Positions 53,373 through 62,669 of a DNA stretch of 64,000 nt are shown in pieces. Location of the stretch: NCBI RefSeq assembly GCF_031458255.1, contig NZ_JAVDYC010000001.1, positions 6,271,001 through 6,335,000 of the forward strand. The letters run 5' to 3'. The position numbers and the translations under genes were made by a program. Below the pieces are notes generated by a model. That model ran no database searches. It saw only the letters and a list, made by a program, of their open reading frames with translations, and had not been told where the DNA came from. Each line of letters opens with the position of its first letter. The stretch's first letter is position 1. The stretch comes from Catenuloplanes niger (GTDB lineage: Bacteria > Actinomycetota > Actinomycetes > Mycobacteriales > Micromonosporaceae).

Positions 53373-54398
53373 ATGGCTTCCATGGCCGACGTGGCCCGCC
53401 GGGCGAATGTGGCGGTCTCCACCGTCTCCTACGCGCTGAACGGCACGCGGCCGGTCGCGAAGGCCACCGCGGATCGCATCCACCAGGCCATGGAGGAGCT
53501 CGGCTACCGGCCGAACGCGCTGGCCCGTGGCCTGGCCAGCCGGCGCAGCCGGAACGTGGCACTGATCTTTCCGATGCTGGAGCGCGGCCTCGGCCTGACC
53601 GAGATGGAGTTCGTCAGCGCGGCCGCGGAGACCGCCGGTGACCTCGGCTATCACCTGGTGCTCTGGTCCACGCCGCTCGGCGACACCGACCTGCTCACCA
53701 AGCTGACCCGGCAGGGCCTGGTCGACGGCGTGGTGATCATGGAGGTGCACCTGGCGGACGCGCGGATCGAGATGCTGCGCCGCACCGGCGTGCCGTTCTG
53801 CATGATCGGCCGCACCGGCGACAACCGCGACGACCCGTTCGCCGACATCGACTTCGAGAGCACGATCCGCGACGCGGTGGCGCACCTGACCGCGCTGGGC
53901 CACGAGCGGATCGGCTTCATCAACCACTCGCGGGCCTCGTTCGACGCTGGGTACGGGCCGTCGGTCCGGGCCGCCCGGGCGTTCGAGGACGCCGCCGGCG
54001 CGCACGGGATCAGCCGCTTCTGCGACGACTCGCCGACGGCCGGCCGCCAGATCTGGCGCGAGATGAACGCGGCCGCACCCGGCGTGACCGGCTTGATCGT
54101 CATGAACGAGCGGGCGAGCGCGGGCGTGCTGGCCGCCATCGCGCAACACGGGGCGCGCGTCCCCGAGGATTTTTCGGTACTTTCGGTCGCTTCCTCCGAG
54201 CGGGTCGCCGAGATGACCTACCCGCCGCTGACCACGTTCCACCCGCCCGCGGCGGAGCTGGGCCGGCTGGGCGTGCAGGTGCTCATCGACCGCCTGGAGG
54301 GGCGCGAGGTTCCACTCGTGCAACAGCTCATCCCCTGCCGGCTGGTGCTGCGCGACAGCACCGGCCCGGCGACCCGACAACCGGGGACCGGGAACTGA
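53373..54398 (+). CDS. LacI-family transcriptional regulator of the xyloside operon
   Basis: A 341-aa regulator: HTH MADVARRANVAVSTVSYALNG, hinge RPNALARGLASRRS, then a periplasmic-binding-protein-like sensor domain (NVALIFPMLERGLGL...). ATG 53373 is preceded by AAGGAGG; GTG 53364 in frame is too close to it. First gene of a probable operon with the transporter and alpha-xylosidase, and an operator lies upstream of it. The effector is probably a xylose-containing oligosaccharide (inference). Confidence 0.9.
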   Translation: MASMADVARRANVAVSTVSYALNGTRPVAKATADRIHQAMEELGYRPNALARGLASRRSRNVALIFPMLERGLGLTEMEFVSAAAETAGDLGYHLVLWSTPLGDTDLLTKLTRQGLVDGVVIMEVHLADARIEMLRRTGVPFCMIGRTGDNRDDPFADIDFESTIRDAVAHLTALGHERIGFINHSRASFDAGYGPSVRAARAFEDAAGAHGISRFCDDSPTAGRQIWREMNAAAPGVTGLIVMNERASAGVLAAIAQHGARVPEDFSVLSVASSERVAEMTYPPLTTFHPPAAELGRLGVQVLIDRLEGREVPLVQQLIPCRLVLRDSTGPATRQPGTGN

Positions 54399-54477
54399 TT
54401 TCCCGGTTCCGTACCGAAGAGGCACGTCTTTCTTATCCACTCACAAGAGGCACCAACCGCTCCATCAGGAGGACGGC

Positions 54478-55782
54478 ATGTTCCGTACCAGGAAGATAGG
54501 GGTTGTCGCGGCCGCGCTGGCCGTGACCGCGTCCCTCGGACTCGCGGCCTGTGGCGGCGACGACTCCGGCGACTCCGGCGACGGCAAGACCCTGAGGCTG
54601 TGGCACTACGAGGGCCCGAACAGCGCGATGGGCATCGCCTGGGCCAAGGCCATCGAGGACTTCAAGGCGTCCCACCCGGGCGTCGAGGTGGTCTACGAGG
54701 AGAAGGGCTTCGAGCAGATCCGGCAGAACGCCGGCATGATCCTGAACTCGAACGAGGCGCCCGACCTCATGGAGTACAACAAGGGCAACGCCAGCGCCGG
54801 TCTGCTGTCCAAGCAGGGTCTCCTGACGGACATGACCGAGGAGGTCACGAAGCGCGGCTGGGACCAGAAGATCCCGGCCAGCATCGCGACGACGTCCAAG
54901 TACGACCAGAACGGCGTCATGGGCGGCGACAAGTGGTACGGCGTCACGAACTACGGCGAGTACGTGATGGTCTACTACAACAAGGACGAGTTCAAGCGGC
55001 TCAACCTTGAGGTGCCGACCACGCTGGCCGAGTTCGAGACGGTCATGCAGAAGTTCAAGGACGACGGCAAGACCCCGCTCGCGGTCGGCGGCGCGGAGTA
55101 CCCGGCGCAGCAGATCTTCTACCAGCTGGCGCTCTCCGGAGCGACGAACACGTTCGTCGACGACTACCAGCTCTACAAGAACAAGGTGAACTTCCAGGGC
55201 CCGGAGATGACCAAGGGCGCGACCAAGTTCGCCGAGTGGGTCAGCAAGGGTTACATCGCCAAGGACTCGGCCGGCGTCAAGGCCGAGGACATGGGCGTGA
55301 ACTTCATCCAGGGCAAGTCCCCGATCCTGATCTCGGGTTCCTGGTGGTACGGCCGGTTCACCGATGAGATCAAGTACGACTGGGGCACGTTCCTGTTCCC
55401 GGGCAACACGCTGCAGGCCGGTTCCGGCGGCAACCTGTGGGTCGTCCCGACCAGTGCGAAGAACAAGTCGCTGGCGTACGACTTCATCGAGATCACGATG
55501 AAGCCGGAGATCCAGGCGCTGCTCGGCAACTCCGGTGGCGTCCCGATCGGTGCGGACGTGTCCGCGATCACCGACCCGAAGAACAAGGAACTGATCGAGA
55601 ACTTCAACAAGATCAACGCCGCCAACGGTCTCGCGTTCTACCCGGACTGGCCGGCACCCGGCTACTACGACGTGCTCGTGGCCGGCATGCAGAACCTGAT
55701 CAACGGCTCCAAGGACCCGGCGGCGGTCCTGAACGAGATCGCCACGCCGTACAACGACAACCTCGCCAGCATCGGCAAGTAG
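54478..55782 (+). CDS. ABC transporter sugar-binding lipoprotein
   Basis: A 434-aa extracellular binding protein of family 1 (CUT1). Lipobox LAACGG (Cys about 24). TLRLWHYEGPNSAMGIAWAK, NEAPDLMEYNKGNASAGLLSKQGLL and the C-terminal LVAGMQNLINGSKDPAAVLNEI are typical. AGGAGG lies 7 nt before the ATG. Delivers an oligosaccharide to the two permeases that follow. A hairpin after the stop may stabilise its mRNA. Confidence 0.9.
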   Translation: MFRTRKIGVVAAALAVTASLGLAACGGDDSGDSGDGKTLRLWHYEGPNSAMGIAWAKAIEDFKASHPGVEVVYEEKGFEQIRQNAGMILNSNEAPDLMEYNKGNASAGLLSKQGLLTDMTEEVTKRGWDQKIPASIATTSKYDQNGVMGGDKWYGVTNYGEYVMVYYNKDEFKRLNLEVPTTLAEFETVMQKFKDDGKTPLAVGGAEYPAQQIFYQLALSGATNTFVDDYQLYKNKVNFQGPEMTKGATKFAEWVSKGYIAKDSAGVKAEDMGVNFIQGKSPILISGSWWYGRFTDEIKYDWGTFLFPGNTLQAGSGGNLWVVPTSAKNKSLAYDFIEITMKPEIQALLGNSGGVPIGADVSAITDPKNKELIENFNKINAANGLAFYPDWPAPGYYDVLVAGMQNLINGSKDPAAVLNEIATPYNDNLASIGK

Positions 55783-55794
55783 CAGCACCGGCAC

Positions 55795-55824
55795 CGCGCC
55801 GGCGGCCCTCGGGTCGCCGGCGCG
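55795..55824 (+). other. Intercistronic hairpin after the binding-protein gene
   Basis: CGCGCCGGCG / CGCCGGCGCG (10-bp perfect stem, 10-nt loop) 13 nt after the binding-protein stop and 31 nt before the permease start; not followed by a T run. Such stems commonly let binding protein be made in excess over the permeases. Confidence 0.6.
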
Positions 55825-55854
55825 GGTCCGCCACTGAAAGGCACCCCCCTCACC

Positions 55855-56766
55855 ATGGCCAAGACCCGGTCCCGGCAGGGCGGCAAGAGCGGCTATCTGC
55901 TCTTCCTGCTCCCCGGCGTGCTGCTCTTCACCGCCGTCATCGTCATTCCGCTGATCATGAACATCGGGATCAGCTTCACCCGCTGGCAGGGCATCGGCAC
56001 CCCGCAGTGGGTCGGGCTGGAGCACTACGAGCGGCTTCTCGGCGACGCGAACTTCTGGGCGTCGTTCCGGAACATCCTCTTCATCATCGTCGCGATGGTG
56101 GTCGTACCGACGCTGCTCGGTCTCTTCCTCGCCGCGGTCCTGTTCGACTACGTCGGCAAGAAGATCGGCCCGGGTACGGCGAGCGTCTTCCGCTCCGGCC
56201 TCTACCTGCCGCAGGTGCTCCCGGTCGCGGTCACCGGCATCGTGTGGGGCTGGTTCCTCAACTCCAGCACCGGCGTCTTCAACTCGATCCTGGACAGCAT
56301 CGGGCTCGGTTTCCTCGCGCAGAACTGGCTCGGCGACCCGAAGTGGGCGCTCTGGTCGGTGATGTTCGTGATGGTGTGGGTCCAGCTCGGCTACCCGGTC
56401 GTGATGTTCATGTCCGGCCTGCAGCGTGTCGACCCCGAGCTCTACGAGGCCGCGGACCTGGACGGCGCGGGCTGGTGGCAGAAGTTCACCCGGATCGCGG
56501 TCCACCTGATCAAGCCGGAGATCTACGTCGTGCTGGTCACGACCACCATCTCGGCGCTCAAGATCTTCGGACAGATCTTCGTGCTGACCCGCGGCGGACC
56601 CGGCAACTCCACGCTGGTCCCGTCCTATTTCGCGTGGCAGAACTTCTTCGAGAAATTCAACGCGGGGTACGGCGCGGCGATCTCCACGGTGCTGACGCTG
56701 ATCATCATCGTGCTGACCTACGTCTTCCTGCGCATCCAGACCGCCGACGAGCGGCGGGGAGCCTGA
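55855..56766 (+). CDS. ABC sugar transporter permease (MalF-type)
   Basis: A 303-aa permease with six hydrophobic segments, starting SGYLLFLLPGVLLFTAVIVIPL. YEAADLDGAGWWQKFTRIAVHLIKPEI is the EAA loop that contacts the ATPase. It is separated from the second permease by one nucleotide. No ATPase gene is present in the operon; actinomycetes use a shared MsiK elsewhere (established for Streptomyces, inferred here). Confidence 0.9.
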   Translation: MAKTRSRQGGKSGYLLFLLPGVLLFTAVIVIPLIMNIGISFTRWQGIGTPQWVGLEHYERLLGDANFWASFRNILFIIVAMVVVPTLLGLFLAAVLFDYVGKKIGPGTASVFRSGLYLPQVLPVAVTGIVWGWFLNSSTGVFNSILDSIGLGFLAQNWLGDPKWALWSVMFVMVWVQLGYPVVMFMSGLQRVDPELYEAADLDGAGWWQKFTRIAVHLIKPEIYVVLVTTTISALKIFGQIFVLTRGGPGNSTLVPSYFAWQNFFEKFNAGYGAAISTVLTLIIIVLTYVFLRIQTADERRGA

Positions 56767-56767
56767 T

Positions 56768-57622
56768 ATGTCGACTCAAACCGTGAAAAAGGCCAAGCAG
56801 GGCGGCCTCGCCACCAAGACGCTCGTGCTGGCCGGTCTGACGGTCTTCACCGGGCTGGTGCTGGCGCCGTTCCTGGTCGTGCTGATCAACGCGTTCAAGT
56901 CCTCCGAGGACTACAGCCAGGGCGGGCCGCTCGCGCTGCCGTCCACGCTCTACTTCCAGGGCATGATCGACTTCTGGAACCGGGTCGAGTTCGGCGAGAA
57001 GCTCTGGAACAGCTTCGTCATCGCGGCCTCGGTCGCGGTGCTCGCCGTGATCATCAGCGTGCTCAACGCGTACGCGATCGGCATCGGCCGGCTCCGTGGC
57101 CGTACCGCATTCCTGATGTTCTTCCTGCTGGCCAACCTGCTGCCGCAGGAGGCGCTGGTCTACCCGCTGTACTACCTGTCGAAGCAGTTCGACCTGTACA
57201 ACACGCGGCTCATGGTGATCATCATCTTGACCGCGATCCAGGCCGCGTTCGGCACCTACCTGCTCTCCAGCGTGTTCCGGGACTTCCCGCCGTCGCTGCT
57301 GGAGGCCGCGGCGCTGGACGGCGCCGGGAAGCTGCGCACGCTGATCCGCGTGGTCGTGCCGACCAGCTGGCCGACGCTCTCCGTGCTCTTCACGTTCTTC
57401 TTCATCTGGACGTGGAACGAGTTCTTCCTCCCGCTCATCTTCCTGATCGACAACGACCTGCAGACCGTGCCGCTGGCGCTGGCCGTGCTCCAGGGACAGC
57501 GCGAGGTCGACATCACCACCACGGCCGCGTCCGCGCTGCTGGGCATCGTGCCCGCGGTGCTGTTCTTCCTCATCTTCCAGCGCACGCTGACCCGCGGGGT
57601 CATGTCGGGCGCGGTCAAGTGA
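56768..57622 (+). CDS. ABC sugar transporter permease (MalG-type)
   Basis: A 284-aa permease: LVLAPFLVVLINAFKSSEDY, LLEAAALDGAGKLRTLIRVVVPTSWPTL (EAA loop) and FFFIWTWNEFFLPLIFL identify the MalG/CUT1 second permease. ATG 56768 begins after a one-nucleotide gap. It completes the membrane channel. Confidence 0.9.
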   Translation: MSTQTVKKAKQGGLATKTLVLAGLTVFTGLVLAPFLVVLINAFKSSEDYSQGGPLALPSTLYFQGMIDFWNRVEFGEKLWNSFVIAASVAVLAVIISVLNAYAIGIGRLRGRTAFLMFFLLANLLPQEALVYPLYYLSKQFDLYNTRLMVIIILTAIQAAFGTYLLSSVFRDFPPSLLEAAALDGAGKLRTLIRVVVPTSWPTLSVLFTFFFIWTWNEFFLPLIFLIDNDLQTVPLALAVLQGQREVDITTTAASALLGIVPAVLFFLIFQRTLTRGVMSGAVK

Positions 57623-57644
57623 CACATCCTCGGAGGACCCGGAA

Positions 57645-59921
57645 ATGAAGTTCAGCAACGGCTACTGGCGGATGCGGGACGGGGTGAGCCCCATGTATCC
57701 GATGGAGGTCCGCGACGTCCAGGTCGACCGGGACGCGCTGACCGTCTACGCGCCGACCAAGCGGATCGTCACCCGGGGCGACACGCTCAACCTGCCGCTG
57801 CTGACCGTCCGCGCGTCCTCGCCGGCGCCGGGCGTCATCTCGATCAAGACGACACACTTCGCCGGGCGGCGCCCCCGTACCCCGGAATTCGATCTGGCGG
57901 GTTCGGACGTCGCCGTCGAGATCACCGACGACGAGCAGTTCGCGTCGCTGACCAGCGGGGACCTGACCGTCCGGTTCCACAAGGGCGACCAGTGGAAGCT
58001 GGACTTCCTGGCCGGCGGACGGCTGCTGACGTCCAGCGGCTACAAGAACCTGGCCGCGCTGGACGTCGAGGGCGAGGGCTCGTACGTCCGGGAGCAGCTG
58101 CTGCTCGGCGTCGGCGACACCGTCTACGGGCTCGGCGAGCGGTTCGGGCCGTTCGTCAAGAACGGGCAGGTCGTCGACATCTGGCAGGAGGACGGCGGCA
58201 CCAGCAGCGAGCAGGCGTACAAGAACGTCCCGTTCTACCTGACCAACGCGGGGTACGGCGTCTTCGTCAACTACCCCGGCGGCGTCTCGTTCGAGGTGGC
58301 GTCCGAGTCGGTGTCCCGGGTCGGCTTCTCCGTACCCGGCCAGGAGCTGGAGTACCTGGTCATCCACGGGCCGACGCCCAAGGAGATCCTGCGCAGGTAC
58401 ACGGCGCTGACCGGCCGGCCCGCGCTGCCGCCGGCCTGGTCGTTCGGGCTGTGGCTGTCCACGTCGTTCACCACCGACTACGACGAGGAGACGGTCAACA
58501 AGTTCGTCTCCGGGATGGCCGACCGCGACCTGCCGCTGTCCGTCTTCCACTTCGACTGCTTCTGGATGCGCGAGTTCCACTGGACCGACTTCGAGTGGGA
58601 CCCGAAGGTCTTCCCGGACCCGGTCGGCATGCTCAAGCGGCTCAAGGACCGCGGCCTGAAGATCTGCGTGTGGCTCAACCCGTACATCGCGCAGCGCTCG
58701 GCGCTCTTCGAGGAGGGCGTGGCCAACGGCTACTTCCTGAAGACCACCGACGGCGACGTCTGGCAGTGGGACCTGTGGCAGGCCGGCATGGCGCTGGTCG
58801 ACTTCACCAACCCCGAGGCCTGCGCCTGGTACGCGTCGAAGCTGCGCGGGCTGCTCGAGCAGGGCGTGGACGCGTTCAAGACCGACTTCGGCGAGCGCAT
58901 CCCGGTCCGCGGCGTGGTCTGGCACGACGGCTCGGACACCGAGAAGATGCACAACTACTACACGCACCTCTACAACCGGGTCGTGTTCGACGTGCTGGAG
59001 GAGGTGCGCGGGAAGAACGAGGCGGTGCTCTTCGCGCGCTCCGCGACCGCGGGCGGCCAGCAGTTCCCGGTGCACTGGGGCGGCGACTGCGAGTCCACGT
59101 TCGAGGCGATGGCGGAGAGCCTGCGCGGCGGCCTGTCGCTGTCCGCGTCCGGCTTCGGGTTCTGGAGCCACGACATGGGCGGCTTCGAGGGCAAGCCGCG
59201 CCCGGCCGTGTTCAAGCGGTGGATCCCGTTCGGCCTGCTCAGCTCGCACAGCCGGTTGCACGGCAGCCAGTCCTACCGGGTGCCGTGGGAGTTCGACGAG
59301 GAGGCGGTGGACGTGCTGCGCACGTTCACCAAGCTGAAGGCGCGAATCATGCCGTACCTGTTCGGCCAGGCCGTGCAGGCCCACGAGCAGGGTGTGCCGG
59401 TGATGCGTCCGATGATCGTCGAGTTCCCCGAGGACCTCGCGGTCACGCACGTCGAGCGGCAGTACATGCTCGGCGACAGCCTGCTGGTCGCGCCGGTGTT
59501 CAGCGAGGACGGCGACACCACGTTCTACACGCCGGCCGGCGAGTGGACGCACCTGCAGACCGGTGAGACGTTCACCGGTCCGGCGTGGCACCGCCGCACG
59601 GTCGGCTTCGGTGAGGTGCCGGTGCTGGTCCGGCCGGGCACGGTGCTGGCGCTCGGCGACGTCGACGACCGGCCCGACTACGAGTACGCGCGGGGCGTGA
59701 CGCTCGCGCTCTACGCGCTGCCGGACGGCTTCGACGCGTCCGTCTCCGTCCCCGCGACCGACGGGACCGAGGCCGCGCGCTTCTCGGTCACGCGCTCCGG
59801 CGACGCGATCACGGTGACCCGCGAGTCCGGCGAGCCGCTGCCCTGGCGGGTCCGGCTCGGCCACGCCGGCGCCGTCGTGGACCTGTCCGCGGACACGTCC
59901 AGCCACGTCGTGACGCTGTAG
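57645..59921 (+). CDS. Family GH31 alpha-xylosidase
   Basis: A 758-aa GH31 enzyme of the YicI/XylS type. N-terminal beta-sandwich, then the catalytic barrel with the nucleophile Asp in FKTDFGERIP and acid/base Asp in WGGDCESTFEAMAE; FHFDCFWMREFHWTDFEWD and FWSHDMGGFEG are characteristic of alpha-xylosidases rather than alpha-glucosidases. No signal peptide, so it acts inside the cell on imported xyloglucan-type oligosaccharides. GAGGA precedes the ATG. Last gene of the LacI operon, ending at a strong hairpin. Confidence 0.92.
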   Translation: MKFSNGYWRMRDGVSPMYPMEVRDVQVDRDALTVYAPTKRIVTRGDTLNLPLLTVRASSPAPGVISIKTTHFAGRRPRTPEFDLAGSDVAVEITDDEQFASLTSGDLTVRFHKGDQWKLDFLAGGRLLTSSGYKNLAALDVEGEGSYVREQLLLGVGDTVYGLGERFGPFVKNGQVVDIWQEDGGTSSEQAYKNVPFYLTNAGYGVFVNYPGGVSFEVASESVSRVGFSVPGQELEYLVIHGPTPKEILRRYTALTGRPALPPAWSFGLWLSTSFTTDYDEETVNKFVSGMADRDLPLSVFHFDCFWMREFHWTDFEWDPKVFPDPVGMLKRLKDRGLKICVWLNPYIAQRSALFEEGVANGYFLKTTDGDVWQWDLWQAGMALVDFTNPEACAWYASKLRGLLEQGVDAFKTDFGERIPVRGVVWHDGSDTEKMHNYYTHLYNRVVFDVLEEVRGKNEAVLFARSATAGGQQFPVHWGGDCESTFEAMAESLRGGLSLSASGFGFWSHDMGGFEGKPRPAVFKRWIPFGLLSSHSRLHGSQSYRVPWEFDEEAVDVLRTFTKLKARIMPYLFGQAVQAHEQGVPVMRPMIVEFPEDLAVTHVERQYMLGDSLLVAPVFSEDGDTTFYTPAGEWTHLQTGETFTGPAWHRRTVGFGEVPVLVRPGTVLALGDVDDRPDYEYARGVTLALYALPDGFDASVSVPATDGTEAARFSVTRSGDAITVTRESGEPLPWRVRLGHAGAVVDLSADTSSHVVTL

Positions 59922-59932
59922 GACCTTCACCC

Positions 59933-59976
59933 AAAGGCAGCGGGGGTACGGCGTGCGCCGTACCCCCGCTGCCTTT
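59933..59976. terminator. Strong bidirectional hairpin terminator
   Basis: A perfect 21-bp inverted repeat (59933-59953 with 59956-59976), starting with AAA and ending with TTT, lies between the convergent GH31 and lectin genes. Confidence 0.9.
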
Positions 59977-59983
59977 CGGATCC

Positions 59984-61150
59984 TTACTTCAGCGTGCCAC
60001 CGAGGTAGGCGAAGGAGCTGTACGGGCTGCTCGGCGCCCACTGCGACTTCGCGTAGAGGGCGTTGTCCGTGCCGCGCACGAAGACGGAGATCCGCCAGTC
60101 GTGGTTGCCGGACGCCTCGATCTCGTTGGTCAGCACGCCACCCTCGCCGGCCCACTCGGTCCAGCCGGCGCTGCCGGTGCCGTGCTGCACGCGGGTGTAG
60201 AGCGCCTTGTCGGTGCCGCGCACGAAGACCTGCAGCTTGCCGCTCTTGGTGAGCACCGCGGCCGGGTTGCTGGTCAGCACGCCACCCAGGCTGGTCCAGT
60301 TCGTCCAGTTGCCGCTGTTCGGCGACATCTGGCGACGGGTCCACAGCGCGTCGTCGGTGCCCTTGGCGAAGACCTGGATGCGGCCCTTGCCGTCCAGCAC
60401 CGGCTCGGCGTCACTGGTCAGCTCGCCGCCGACCGTCTTCCACGGCGTCCAGCTGCCGCTGTTCGCGTAGGACTGGCGACGGGTCCACAGTGCGTCGTCG
60501 GTGCCGCGGGCGAAGATGTTCAGCCGCTGGTCCTTGTCGAACGACACCGAGGTCTCGCTGGTGATCTGGCCACCGAGCGACTGCCAGCTCGTCCAGTTCG
60601 TGCTGTTGCGGTCCTTCTGGCGCTTCGTCCAGACCGCGCCGTCCGTGCCCTCGCCGAAGACGGTCAGGCGGCGGGCCTGGTCCGAGGTGACGGTCGGGTC
60701 GCTGTTCAGCACGCCGCCCAGGCTGGTCCACGAGGTCCAGCTGGAGCTGTTCGGCGAGGTCTGGCGCTTGGTCCAGATCGCGTTGTCGGTGCCGCGGGCG
60801 AACACCTGGATCCGCCGGGCCTCGTCGATGCCGACGCGCGGGGCGCCGGTGACCACGCCACCCAGGCTGACCCAGTTCGTCCACGAGCTGGAACCGCGCT
60901 TGATCTGCGTCTTCACGAACACCGCGTCGTTGGTGCCGCGGACGAACGCCGAGAGACGGCCGTCGCGGTTGAGCGCGGTGTCGATCGCGGGCGCCTCGGC
61001 CGGGCCGGCGCTGCGCGTGACGACCGGCTTGGCCTCCACGACCGGCGCGGCCTGGGCCGGAGCCGAGCCGATGACGCCGCCGAACAGCGTGAGCGCGGTG
61101 GCCGTGACAATGGCGCCCCGTACACGTCGGGTTGCGACTGCACCCTCCAT
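59984..61150 (-). CDS. Secreted PLL-like seven-repeat beta-propeller lectin
   Basis: A 388-aa exported protein. Signal peptide (about 1-35), then seven repeats of about 47 residues, each with R-[IL]-x-V-F-[AV]-R-G-T-D-x-A-[IL]-[WY]-[TA]-[KR] and S-x-W-T-x-W-x-S-L-G-G: VFARGTDNAIWTKRQ, VFGEGTDGAVWTKRQ, IFARGTDDALWTRRQ, VFAKGTDDALWTRRQ, VFVRGTDKALYTRVQ, VFVRGTDNALYAKSQ and the first, AFVRGTNDAVFVKTQ. This is the PLL-like sugar-binding propeller pattern. AAGGAG precedes the ATG. Carbohydrate target unknown. Confidence 0.88.
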   Translation of the reverse strand: MEGAVATRRVRGAIVTATALTLFGGVIGSAPAQAAPVVEAKPVVTRSAGPAEAPAIDTALNRDGRLSAFVRGTNDAVFVKTQIKRGSSSWTNWVSLGGVVTGAPRVGIDEARRIQVFARGTDNAIWTKRQTSPNSSSWTSWTSLGGVLNSDPTVTSDQARRLTVFGEGTDGAVWTKRQKDRNSTNWTSWQSLGGQITSETSVSFDKDQRLNIFARGTDDALWTRRQSYANSGSWTPWKTVGGELTSDAEPVLDGKGRIQVFAKGTDDALWTRRQMSPNSGNWTNWTSLGGVLTSNPAAVLTKSGKLQVFVRGTDKALYTRVQHGTGSAGWTEWAGEGGVLTNEIEASGNHDWRISVFVRGTDNALYAKSQWAPSSPYSSFAYLGGTLK

Positions 61151-61654
61151 GACGTTTCTCCTTCCGGTTCAGGTGGCGCGGCCCCGGACCAAGCCGTCCT
61201 GGTCGGACGGATGGTGGAGGTCCGGGTCGTACGCGCCCCTGGCTGGTGGGGTTTGCGGTCGAGTCCGATACGCGCGCAATGCCCGTTCTGACCGACCACA
61301 ACGGAGCGTAATTTGCCGATGGCCTCTCCGTGGCCACTTCTTCGCGCCGCCACGCCGCGATGCCTGTCGCGTAAGTGACACTTAAAGTAAATAGGACGAA
61401 ATAACGCGATATTAACGGTTTGTTAGCGCGGGCAACCGGATGATTTGCGGCGAATCGCCGCGGTGTCACCGCTGCCCTGTGCTACCGGCCGCGCCCGTGG
61501 GCCCGTATCGACGTGGATGGCCGGGCCGCGGCGAGGCCCCAGGCGCCGCCCGGCCGCACGTCGCCCGTACAACACCGGTATGCGGGCGTCCGCGCCGCGC
61601 ACCCGGACGACCTCGCCCCGACCCCCACGTCGATACACGGCCTAGTCTGTGTCG
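61151..61654. other. Non-coding region with inverted repeats upstream of the membrane protein gene
   Basis: About 500 bp with no supported gene. An AT-rich stretch (about 61370-61430) contains TAAGTG-A-CACTTA (61372-61384), probably part of the lectin promoter. A 12-bp inverted repeat GTATCGACGTGG (61505-61516) / CCACGTCGATAC (61625-61636) brackets 108 bp just before the putative leaderless start at 61655. Confidence 0.6.
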
Positions 61655-61655
61655 A
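61643..61655 (+). promoter_or_regulatory. Putative leaderless promoter
   Basis: TAGTCT (61643-61648) is exactly 6 nt before ATG 61655; no Shine-Dalgarno. Confidence 0.5.
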
Positions 61656-62509
61656 TGCGTTGGCTCAGATCTGCTCCGGTGATCCTCGGCGTCGCCGGTC
61701 TCGCCGTCGCCGGGGCCGTGCTCCTGCTGCCGTGGGTCGCCGGTGTCGCGGCCGCGACGGCCGCGGCGCTGCTCATCACGCACCCGTCGGTCGGCCGGGT
61801 GGCGGACGCTCCGGCCCGCGTGCTGCTGCGGGCGATCCCGCTGCTGGCCGCCGGAGCGATCGTGCTGCGGATGTGGGAACTGGGCAGGTGGCGATTCGTG
61901 AACCCGCTCCAGGCGGCGCTCGACGTCGACCGCTACCGGACCGCCTACGCGGCCCAGCTCCTCGCCGTCGGCTGCCTGATCCTCGCGATCGGCTGCGTCG
62001 GCGCATCGATCACCCGATCGCTGCACCGGTCACGCCCGGCCGTGTCCGCCGGGCCGCCCGCGCCGGCGACGCCCGCCGGGTCGCCCGCGCCGGCGACACC
62101 CGCCGCGCCAGCCGTGCCCGCTGCTCGGGCGGCAGCCGTGCCGGCCACGGCCGCGCCAGCCGTGCCCGCCGCGCCAGCCGTGCCCGCTGCTCGGGCGGCA
62201 GCCGTGCCCGCCACGGCCGTGCCCGCCGGGCTCGCGGTGATCGGCGGGCTCGTGCTCGTGGCCGCGGCGTGGGTGGCCGTGCGGATCGCCGTGGCCGGCG
62301 GTGACATGTTGCGCACCACGCTCTCGCTCGCCGGACTCACTGAGGGCGGCGCGTTCGTGCAACCGGGTCTGAGGTATTCGGCGGCCTCCACGGTTCCGGC
62401 CGGCATCGTCCTCGACGCGGAGTCCGCCGCGCTCGCCGGTGCGGCGCTGCTCGGCGCGCTGCTGGCGGTGCTGGCCGGCGCCCGCCTCGCCGCACCGGAA
62501 CGGGCCTGA
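61655..62509 (+). CDS. Hypothetical membrane protein with duplicated Ala/Pro linker
   Basis: A 284-aa protein with about six hydrophobic segments: two or three near the N-terminus (VILGVAGLAVAGAVLLLPWV, AAATAAALLI), one at AAQLLAVGCLILAIGCVGA, and two after a long Ala/Pro linker (about 128-190). The linker contains a near-duplicate PAVPAARAAAVPATA segment from a 63-bp tandem DNA repeat (about 62100-62225). ATG 61655 fits a leaderless start; GTG 61649 is in frame. No family recognised. Confidence 0.7.
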   Translation: MRWLRSAPVILGVAGLAVAGAVLLLPWVAGVAAATAAALLITHPSVGRVADAPARVLLRAIPLLAAGAIVLRMWELGRWRFVNPLQAALDVDRYRTAYAAQLLAVGCLILAIGCVGASITRSLHRSRPAVSAGPPAPATPAGSPAPATPAAPAVPAARAAAVPATAAPAVPAAPAVPAARAAAVPATAVPAGLAVIGGLVLVAAAWVAVRIAVAGGDMLRTTLSLAGLTEGGAFVQPGLRYSAASTVPAGIVLDAESAALAGAALLGALLAVLAGARLAAPERA

Positions 62510-62669
62510 CCTGCCGGTCCGCGCGGCCGCCGTGGTGTTTCGGCCCGGCCACCGCGTGACCGGCAGAGAGGCCGCCCGCGGCCGACCGGTGCCCGCGGGA
62601 GCACTGGGAACCCGGCCACGCCGGAAGCGGGAAGACGGTCCTCTGATGTTCTTTCCGCTACGCGGGCCG

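Noticed and set aside
57615-60344. 909-codon minus-strand frame opposite the GH31 gene
   Set aside because: Antisense shadow with Val/Asp/Arg bias, crossing a strong terminator and the 3' end of another gene.
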